Assembly (NCBI GenBank): GCA_963682175.1
Contig: OY821771.1
Span: 15,313,001-15,377,000 of the forward strand
Direction of reading: 5' to 3'
Length of the DNA: 64,000 nt
From: Triglochin maritima
Lineage: Eukaryota; Streptophyta; Magnoliopsida; Alismatales; Juncaginaceae
Position numbers and translations under genes: made by a program. This document shows positions 56,339 through 64,000 of the stretch, in pieces. The stretch's first letter is position 1. Each line of letters opens with the position of its first letter. The notes below the pieces were generated by a model, which ran no database searches, had not been told where the DNA came from, and was given only the letters and a program-made list of their open reading frames with translations.

Positions 56339-57862
56339 TGATTGACATCATTTCATGCTTATATTTGTATCTTATATCCATTATCTTACATCTAAGCAAT
56401 GCTACGTGACGAGTTTTATGTTTGAATTTTAGAAATAAATAGGTTTGAAGAGATGAAGCATAAAAGGACCCAAGAGCACGGAAAAAAGACTGAGTTGTGA
56501 GACCTGGGGACTAAGATGCAAGGGAGAAGGACCTGAACGTAAGACCGAAGGACCAAAGAGCAAAACAGAAAACTCCACACCATCATGGGGAGTATTTTGG
56601 CAGTTCAATTCGGGTCGGAGCTCCAATAAACAAAGTATATGCATCAAAGACCAACAAAGACATCCAGAAAAGCCCACAACAAATTCCAGAGGGATCCAGA
56701 CCTGATAGACCGCCAATTGTCGGTCTGTTTGGCTCCGAATCCTCTAAGCTTTTGTGGGCATGTGTATTAGAGTTTGGTTAATCTATTTCTGGTATTTGTT
56801 TAGTCCCATACCGGGGGATTGTCCCGGATTACCTTTTTCTATGGTTATAAATAGAACTTTTCACCTTCTATTGTAAACTACCCATTGTTTGGTGGCATTC
56901 TCTCTACTTGGAGTAAGCCTTGAAGCAAAACTCAAGGTGGAGAAGAATGCTACCTTCAATGTGAGTCATTGTTAATAAAATAATTGTTCTTAGTTTCTTT
57001 AAATCTTGCATGACTCTTTAGTTTTATGTTCATTTCAATTAGTTTCTTTAATATTCCTTTCTTGCTTAGTTGAATTTCCTTTCAGTATAATGTTTCATTT
57101 TGTTAATGTAGTTAGTGTAATGAGTAGTGAGTAGTTCCATTCCCATTTGGTTGGTGGAGAAATATGTGATATGATCATGTAGTGTATTAGGTGTGTGTTA
57201 TCTTAATCCCTTGAGCCTTATATGATTTCCATAACCATCTAATGGGATTTCAGTCTTATCTTTGATATGCTAATGCTCTTGAATGAAGCTTAGCTTATGC
57301 TTAGATTAGTGGACCTATTTTATGGGGAATGATAAGCTGAGGATATGGATGGAATTAATATTGGAAACACAATTCGTAGTGTATGTACTCTTGTTGCCTT
57401 TACCTTGGTTAATGCCTTTAATGTTTTAATGATATTGGGTTATCTTATTTCATGTGGAGGCATAGTAGGGTCTAGTCTTTATACATGAGTTCATTTAGCT
57501 TCATTCGAATTATTGTCTTGTATGTTTTAATTATATGATCTTATCTTATTTCATGTGGAGGCAAAGTTGGATTTAGTTTTATGATTTCATGCACTACATA
57601 TTGTGAGGAGCATAATTGAACACACACACATATTTATACTCACATTATTTCTCTACCCCTTATGGGGTTTAGTTTTATTGCTTCTCTTCCATTTCCTTTT
57701 TGCATTTTAGTGTAGTTTAGTGTAACCAACCTTTCTCTCCTTTCTTTCACACTCGCCTTCGCACAAACCAAAAGTCGATACACCTCCCTGTGGATCGACA
57801 CGTATTTGCCACCGCTTCAACGCGGTCGTGCACTTGCGGTTTAATATAAAACGTATCAATCA
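56339..57862 (+). repeat. Q 3' LTR
   Basis: TGATTGACATC to GTATCAATCA. Palindrome at 56708-56725, TATA at 56846-56853, conserved U5 block at about 57780-57840. Confidence 0.88.
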
Positions 57863-58040
57863 GGGTAATATAAGAGAGACACTGACTGCCAGACTGTCAT
57901 CTAGTTGTGTCGAATTATATGATGGTGAACAAACTGAGTCATTACAAGAAACTTTTGCCTCTTTCGTGTGTGTGGTAGAGGGTAAGACTGGATTGGTGGT
58001 TCAAGAAGCCATGTCAGATGTCCAGAGTGGTTTAAGTGGT
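57863..58040 (+). pseudogene. P gag-like ORF, second part
   Basis: Continues P after Q: the GGGTAATATAAGAGAGACAC segment matches Q at 53418, and the helix-like LQETFASF codons follow. It ends where R is inserted, before the zinc knuckle. Confidence 0.7.
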
Positions 58041-59227
58041 TGATGCATTGCATACATTGCGTCATATGTCTTTCATTTAGATCACTTTTACATCAATAAA
58101 TGCTACTAAGGTATGTGTTTAATCTTATTTACAGAATACAGAGACCTGAATGCAATTTACCCACATCCCGAGCATAAACGCGTGCGAAAGACTCATTTCT
58201 ATCATAAAGACGAAGCTCAAGATTATCGGGTTTCAAGTGGAAATGTTTCCAAGCATAAAAGCATTCAAGACCTAATTACAAAAAGAACAAGGACTTGAGC
58301 ACAAAAGTAGCCGGGGACTTGATTGCAAAAAGACAAGGACCTAATTGCAATTCACGAGTTATTATGGAGAAAATCTAAAGAAAAATCAATGTAGTTCTCC
58401 AAACATATAAAGGAATTAATCCGGAGCTCAAAAGAATGGAAAGAATCAATCCAGACGCGCAAAGGAGGATCAAATCATACCATAAACTAACAGCAAAAAT
58501 CCGGATTAAATCAGAGAAGATTGTGCGGCGGAAACGCCGCCCCCTTAGCGATTCGTGTGCTCCAATTTTGTCCAGTCGTGTCTGGACACATGTACTCGCT
58601 AATTCTACACTTAGGTCTCTTGTAACAACTATAAATAGCCCCGAGAACGATGTTAGAAGGGTCCTTGGTCCTTAGACTTAGTTTTTATTTTTAGTCTTAG
58701 TTTTGTATTCTTCTTTTTAGTAATAAAATTTTGTCTTTTGTTTCTTGTTTTTAATTTTCTTTTGTAATGCCTCTCGGATCACTTCTTCCTCCCTCCATGA
58801 GTTTCTAACTCTTTCCAAAGGGTGGAGGTGACGGATTTAGGGTGAAGAGAAGACGAATAAAAGTTATTATTTTAATTTTGTGTTAGTATATTTTGATTAC
58901 TTGAGTTTGTTAAATCATTTATCATGTAATGCTTCATAACTAACATGATTTATTATAAGTTTCTGAATTCTCTAATCTAAACCCTAAATCTAAACCTCCA
59001 CCCGACGGAATTCACCTCTTTGTTCTTGTTTTAGTTTTAATTGTTCTTGTTCTTGCTTTAGATAATTAAAACCCAAAAAATCTCAATACCCAATTATTTC
59101 TTCTCTCCTTCTTCCCCTTAATCGAAAATCACACTAATAACAAGATCTCTCCCTCCTTGTGTTCGACCCGTATTTGCCACGTATTCATTGACGTCGTGCA
59201 CTTGCGGTATAAATTTAATTCTCATCA
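58041..59227 (+). repeat. R 5' LTR (1.19 kb)
   Basis: TGATGCATTGC to AATTCTCATCA. A 16-bp near-palindrome, GCGGCGGAAACGCCGC, at 58525-58540 upstream of TATA. AATAAA at 58722-58727. A shortened version of the U5 block (CGACCCGTATTTGCCACG, GTGCACTTGCGG) at 59163-59210. Confidence 0.85.
58630..58637 (+). promoter_or_regulatory. TATA box of R LTR
   Basis: TATAAATA in AACTATAAATAGCCC, about 90 bases after the U3 palindrome. AATAAA follows about 90 bases later. Confidence 0.75.
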
Positions 59228-59233
59228 AGTTTT

Positions 59234-59250
59234 TGGCGCCGTTGCCGGGG
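59234..59250 (+). other. R primer-binding site (tRNA-Asp, perfect)
   Basis: TGGCGCCGTTGCCGGGG, 17 of 17 to the complement of the plant tRNA-Asp(GTC) 3' end. It anchors the weaker sites elsewhere in the window. Confidence 0.95.
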
Positions 59251-60538
59251 AGGCGACGCAGATTTTGTTTTTTGTTGATTTCGATTCTATTCTGTTTATC
59301 TTGTGTGCGATCTTAAGTATTTGGATTTGTGTTTCAGGAGACAACAGAGCGCGCGGCGAAATCTGAACGTAGTCTGAGCAACAAGGGCGGCGGAATCGCT
59401 GCATACCAAGAGCAACTTGCGGCGGAATCGCCGCACACCTGAAGCTTCTGGGCTTCAAATTTTTCTGGGACGCGACTCATCTCTGGGTGGACGCGTAGAG
59501 CTACTGAAATTTCGAGAGCGGGCGGTGAACCCGACTGAGCATTGCGTAGGTAACTTTTGTTGCCTTTTTCCTCGTAATTTCTATTTTCAGAAAATTTCCT
59601 TTTCGTAGAACTGCATGTGTTAGGGCAAAATTCCATAATTTGCAATAATTCAACTCTGACATAAAATTGGCAAAATTAGAAAGGCTTTAGTGCATGCATC
59701 ATTTAGTGTTTTGTATGCATTATTCTTGCTAAATTCTTGCAAATCAATTTCTATTGAAGTGTGCTGGAGTCAAGGTACGTATCGTGGTTTTCATCGATCG
59801 CATTTAAGCATATAATCTAGTTGCATACAACCTTGCAATTGCCCCCCTCTAAAGACCATTGTTTGACTATCTCTGCTAGATTTAGGTTAAACTATCTTAA
59901 GGGCAACTCCGTAGGAAAAGATACGGTGGGGATTTCATCACCCTTCCGTGGCCCATAAATAACAATCCCAAAGTGTCACCCAAGCCTTAAATTAAAATCA
60001 ATTAGACATTGACCCCTAAGGACTCGGACTCATTTAAGGAGAAGAATTGGTTTGACTTGCTATGACCTGAAGCCGATTGAATTTAATTTGGTGTCTAGAA
60101 AGTGTTTTTGTGTTGACGTAAGTCTTCCAAGCGAAGTGGTTGTCTAATTGGCACCGACTCTGTCGGAAGCGCCCCCACTAGCTATACACAGCCTGGCCAA
60201 GTTGGTTTGATTAGTGAGGGAGATGAATCAAGCGAATCAATTCGACTCAACCAGTTAGGAGTCGTCTAGATCTAAGCGACACTAGGTCTAGGATTGTTTG
60301 AACCGTGCTTTCTTAGGAATTTTCTGACCAACCCTCTTTCTATCTTTAGAGTTAGGTTTCCCTTCTCATCTGAGTCTTGTTTCTCTTCTCACCTAAATTC
60401 TCTAGATTAGGATTCCTTTCTCATCTTGCCCCATTCTATTGTTTGTTTCCCTTTTGAAAAAAAAACATAAAAAAACGAAAATTAAAAAAAAAATTGTAAT
60501 TAATTCTTGAAATTAAATTTGGAATTTAAATTTGGAAT
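59251..60538 (+). other. R leader (first copy)
   Basis: GCGGCGGAATCGCTGC at 59386-59402 and GCGGCGGAATCGCCGC at 59419-59434 lie about 150-185 bases after the PBS. A donor-like TAGGTAAC (GT at 59550) follows. An A-rich stretch precedes gag (60457-60545). Confidence 0.7.
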
Positions 60539-60986
60539 TTGAATTCAAAAATTGATTCAACCCGGTGCACTCAGATTTGGATTCGGGACTTGAGTAATCG
60601 ACTCTCACGAGTTCATCTAGATTCCAGTCTGGAACTTAGCCCCAATCCACCTGTTGCACCACCTCACCCAGATCCAATGGGTGAGAACGTAGTGGACCCA
60701 CCTGTTGTGCAACCCATAACTCTGAGGGATCGATGCTATCCAGCGATGGCTGCTTAGCCATCATGCATCGTTATGCCCACCATACCGGGTCGCGACTTCG
60801 AACTTAAGGCACAATACATGAGTATGTTGCCTAAGTTCACCTCTAGGGAAGACTCATACCTCTTCCTTAGAGAATTTGAGGAAATCTGCTCTCTTATGCA
60901 ATATCAGCATATTCCTGAGGAGGCAGTGCGTCTGAAATTCGTGCCTCTAGCACTGAAGGATGACGCTAAGAAATGGCTATATAGTC
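59731..60986 (+). repeat. R tandem duplication, copy 1
   Basis: Repeats at 61064-62319 with an offset of 1333. By eye only two differences: 59753 A versus 61086 G, and 60904 T versus 62237 C. It covers the leader end and the first third of gag. Confidence 0.9.
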
Positions 60987-61021
60987 AATTTCTGTTGACT
61001 ATTGTTAATTCGTGCCTCTAG
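60677..61021 (+). pseudogene. R gag 5' fragment in duplication copy 1
   Basis: MGENVVDPPVVQPITLRDRC, a TAG at 60755, then PGRDFELKAQYMSML to KDDAKKWLYS, where the frame leaves gag at the duplication joint and stops at 61019. It cannot make a full Gag. Confidence 0.8.
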
Positions 61022-61063
61022 CACTGAAGGATGACGCTAAGAAATGGCTATATAGTCAATTTG
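60987..61063 (+). repeat. R duplication joint with third copy of a short segment
   Basis: 77 bases between the two long copies: a 12-base piece matching 61079-61090, then 61008-61061, a third copy of 60937-60990. The short piece carries the G variant of the second copy. Confidence 0.85.
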
Positions 61064-62319
61064 AAATTCTTGCAAATCAATTTCTGTTGAAGTGTGCTGG
61101 AGTCAAGGTACGTATCGTGGTTTTCATCGATCGCATTTAAGCATATAATCTAGTTGCATACAACCTTGCAATTGCCCCCCTCTAAAGACCATTGTTTGAC
61201 TATCTCTGCTAGATTTAGGTTAAACTATCTTAAGGGCAACTCCGTAGGAAAAGATACGGTGGGGATTTCATCACCCTTCCGTGGCCCATAAATAACAATC
61301 CCAAAGTGTCACCCAAGCCTTAAATTAAAATCAATTAGACATTGACCCCTAAGGACTCGGACTCATTTAAGGAGAAGAATTGGTTTGACTTGCTATGACC
61401 TGAAGCCGATTGAATTTAATTTGGTGTCTAGAAAGTGTTTTTGTGTTGACGTAAGTCTTCCAAGCGAAGTGGTTGTCTAATTGGCACCGACTCTGTCGGA
61501 AGCGCCCCCACTAGCTATACACAGCCTGGCCAAGTTGGTTTGATTAGTGAGGGAGATGAATCAAGCGAATCAATTCGACTCAACCAGTTAGGAGTCGTCT
61601 AGATCTAAGCGACACTAGGTCTAGGATTGTTTGAACCGTGCTTTCTTAGGAATTTTCTGACCAACCCTCTTTCTATCTTTAGAGTTAGGTTTCCCTTCTC
61701 ATCTGAGTCTTGTTTCTCTTCTCACCTAAATTCTCTAGATTAGGATTCCTTTCTCATCTTGCCCCATTCTATTGTTTGTTTCCCTTTTGAAAAAAAAACA
61801 TAAAAAAACGAAAATTAAAAAAAAAATTGTAATTAATTCTTGAAATTAAATTTGGAATTTAAATTTGGAATTTGAATTCAAAAATTGATTCAACCCGGTG
61901 CACTCAGATTTGGATTCGGGACTTGAGTAATCGACTCTCACGAGTTCATCTAGATTCCAGTCTGGAACTTAGCCCCAATCCACCTGTTGCACCACCTCAC
62001 CCAGATCCAATGGGTGAGAACGTAGTGGACCCACCTGTTGTGCAACCCATAACTCTGAGGGATCGATGCTATCCAGCGATGGCTGCTTAGCCATCATGCA
62101 TCGTTATGCCCACCATACCGGGTCGCGACTTCGAACTTAAGGCACAATACATGAGTATGTTGCCTAAGTTCACCTCTAGGGAAGACTCATACCTCTTCCT
62201 TAGAGAATTTGAGGAAATCTGCTCTCTTATGCAATACCAGCATATTCCTGAGGAGGCAGTGCGTCTGAAATTCGTGCCTCTAGCACTGAAGGATGACGCT
62301 AAGAAATGGCTATATAGTC
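61064..62319 (+). repeat. R tandem duplication, copy 2
   Basis: Second copy of leader and 5' gag. It continues without a break into the rest of gag, so it is the copy in register with the coding region. Confidence 0.9.
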
Positions 62320-64000
62320 TAGCCGAAAGATCTATTAGGAGTTGGGCTGAGTTTGTTCAAGTATTCCTGAAAAAATATTTTCCCAACCATAAGACTATGA
62401 GGATTAGGAATGAAATTGTTGCATTCGTTCAGTCTGAGAGCGAGCCGTTCTATTCCTATCTAGTAAGATTTAAGAGTGTACTGACCCAATGCCCTCATCA
62501 TGGAATTCCAAGATGGCAATTATGCCAAATTATTTATGAGGGATTCACACCCACATCTAGGGTTATGGTAGAATCCGTAAGTCAAGGGAACTTTATGTCG
62601 AAAAATGAAAATGATGCCTGGACTTTTCTTGAGGAATTAGCTGAAAACAGTATGCAATGGGACAATGCTAGAACAGCGCTTAACCCGAGTATTGGATCTA
62701 GAATAGCAAGTCAACCCAAACCAAGTGTCTTAGTTGTAGATGCCAACATAGTGGCTGAAGCAAAACTAGCTACCCTTATGCGCAGAATGGAAAGTTTAGA
62801 GCTACAAACCCAAAACCGAGTGAATCAAGCCTCGTCTATCCCTTGCTCTAGATGTGGTCAGACTGGTCATGTAATGGAGGATTGTGCGGACTGGGACCAA
62901 GTTAATGCCATGTATAACCATGCTAGAAATGACCCATACGCATCAACCTATAACTCGGGTTGGCGTAATAATTCCAATTTCTCATCAAACCAACATGGTC
63001 AACCTCCTAGACAACAACCAAACCCATACAACCAAAATAATACATCTTCTGGGTTTAGTAACAATGGCGATCATGAGGTTAGGTTGACAAGCCTGGAAAA
63101 TTTGATGAAAACCTTTATACAAACAACCAACCAGACCTTCCAAAGGCTAGAGACACAAGTCAGCCAACTAGCACAAATAGTAGGTGAAAGAGAAAAGGGT
63201 CGGTTTCCAAGTCAACCTGAGGTGAACCCAAGATCTAATAATTCATATCAATCCTATCAAGCACCTTCAGGAAATAACAACCCTAGACCGGTTCAAATGG
63301 TTAATGAGGAAGGACCGTTCCAACAAATAAATGTTGTAGTATCATTACGGTCCGGAAGACAAGTTGATAACAATGTGGTAATTCCTAGAACGTCTAATCA
63401 ATCTAGCCATCAAACTACCACATATGACCTAACCATTGAACCCGACGTCCAATCTGAAATGCCCCACCCACCTACTCAGCATGAACCCATAGCTCAACCT
63501 GAACCTGAGCGAGTCTATGTTCCTAAAGCCCCATTCCCCAATAGACTCAAAAAGAACTCAAGTGCACAAATAGAGAAAATCTTGGAAGTATTTAAGCAAG
63601 TTAAGGTGAACATTCCACTCTTCGACATGATTCAACAAATACCTGTTTATGCTAAATTCTTAAAAGATTTGTGCACTAAAAAGAGAAAAATGAACGTACC
63701 AAAGAAGGCATTCTTAACTGCAAACATAAGTTCTATTTTGTCCAACACATCTCCTATAAAATATAAGGATCCTGGGTGTCCCACAATTTCTTGTGCAATA
63801 GGAGATACTTATATCAACAAAGCCCTTCTAGACCTTGGTGCTAGTGTTAACCTACTCCCGTACTCTGTCTATGAGCAAATGAACCTTGGTCCACTAAAAC
63901 CCTCTAAGACAACCCTTCAATTTGCTGATTGTTCTATTAAGAAACCAAGAGGTATAGTAGAGGATGTTTTGATCAAGGTTGGTGACTTCATTTACCCAGT
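62010..64000 (+). CDS. R Gag-protease polyprotein, partial, with one internal TAG
   Basis: ATG at 62010 (MGENVVDPP). A TAG at 62088-62090 lies between CYPAMAA and PSCIVMP. Everything from 62091 to the window end is then open in the same frame. Gag domain (WLYSLAERSIRSW, FLKKYFPNHKT, CPHHGIPRW), zinc knuckle CSRCGQTGHVMEDC (62848-62889), helical segment (FQRLETQVSQLAQIV), linker (SLRSGRQVDNNVV), then protease with DLGASVNLLP (63831-63860). Gag and protease share one frame with no G-run break, unlike N3. If the TAG is ignored the protein looks functional. RT would follow outside the window. Confidence 0.88.

Larger units (their letters stand above)
50963..57862 (+). mobile_element. Q: 6.9-kb non-autonomous gypsy element coding only for a GWRV protein
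   Basis: LTRs 50963-52131 and 56339-57862 are flanked by GGGTA at 50958-50962 and 57863-57867. PBS, leader, one ORF of about 500 codons, 3' UTR and PPT lie between. There is no capsid domain, protease, RT or integrase. The same coding content in M1 shows that this is a family layout. The ORF has three stops in this copy. Confidence 0.9.
46862..58040 (+). mobile_element. P: old plus-strand gypsy element interrupted by a solo LTR and by Q
   Basis: 5' LTR in two parts (46862-47634 and 49033-49674), degraded tRNA-Asp PBS, leader, and a gag-like start of the Q type that is split by Q (50963-57862) and resumes at 57863-58040. Element R then cuts it off. P differs clearly from Q, so it is the oldest plus-strand element here. 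Confidence 0.75.
58041..64000 (+). mobile_element. R: Athila-like element, 5' part (continues beyond window)
   Basis: 5' LTR 58041-59227, perfect tRNA-Asp PBS, leader, gag and protease in one frame, with a 1256-bp duplication of leader plus 5' gag. The sequence is well diverged from the N1/N3 group but has the same overall plan. The left flank GTGGT (58036-58040) is the candidate target duplication. The 3' LTR is outside. Confidence 0.9.

Noticed and set aside
4419..56725. Recurrent short palindromes as a CRISPR array or bacterial terminators
   Set aside because: They are kilobases apart in LTR retrotransposons of a plant, with no regular spacers, cas genes or U-tracts.
59234..59250. tRNA gene at the GGCGCCGTTGCCGGGG motif
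   Set aside because: It only complements the 3' end of tRNA-Asp at the expected PBS position. No cloverleaf is present.

Overview
The window looks like repeat-rich heterochromatin of a flowering plant. No host gene, tRNA or rRNA gene could be supported. Essentially every base can be assigned to LTR retrotransposons. Most belong to the Athila-like branch of Ty3/gypsy: primer-binding sites match the 3' end of plant tRNA-Asp, the protease motif is DLGS/DLGAS, reverse transcriptase has FMDDF, and an extra ORF follows integrase. Two Ty1/copia-type elements are also present. LTRs start TG and end CA, and most insertions whose two edges survive carry 5-bp target duplications.

Layout. 1-6004: minus-strand gypsy element E0 (gag, protease and a C-terminal module, no RT), inserted into 6005-9606, a tandem LTR-internal-LTR copia deletion derivative (C1). 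9607-11841: 3'-UTR remnant of an old minus-strand gypsy element (M0) split by a solo LTR (S1, TSD accat). 11842-42827: minus-strand element M1, used as a landing pad. Into its 3' part went N1 (14991-23567, plus strand, non-autonomous). Into its gag went truncated N2 (LTR 24832-26232, minus). Into N2 went N3 (26603-39812, TSD gacaa), the only element here with a long RT-RNase H-integrase frame and an env-position ORF. Into N3's 5' LTR went solo LTR N4 (27975-29510, TSD tgcac). 42828-46861: decayed minus-strand copia element C2. 46862-58040: old plus-strand gypsy element P, whose 5' LTR holds an opposite-strand solo LTR (47635-49032) and whose gag holds Q (50963-57862, TSD gggta). 58041-64000: the 5' half of another Athila-like element, R, with a near-identical 1256-bp internal duplication. 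It runs off the window.

How the parts fit. N3 (potentially autonomous by design, now damaged) and N1 (gag-protease only) share very similar LTRs, leader, PBS, PPT and 3' UTR, as expected of an autonomous/non-autonomous pair. Two non-autonomous groups (E0/N1 and M1/Q) end in the same unusual C-terminal protein module, here called the GWRV module, instead of RT and integrase. Q and M1 have also lost capsid and protease and keep only a zinc knuckle, a helical segment and this module.

The strongest unexplained signal is an 18-bp palindrome, GACCGCCAATTGGCGGTC, and its variants. It occurs singly or as a tandem pair at two fixed places: upstream of the TATA box in U3, and about 150 bp after the PBS, directly before a GT(A/G)AG-like splice donor. 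It recurs across the gypsy families and also in the copia derivative C1. Element R has an unrelated palindrome (core GCGGCG-GCCGC type) at the same two places.

All boundaries, identities and counts were read by eye. Function statements rest on motif recognition without database searches.
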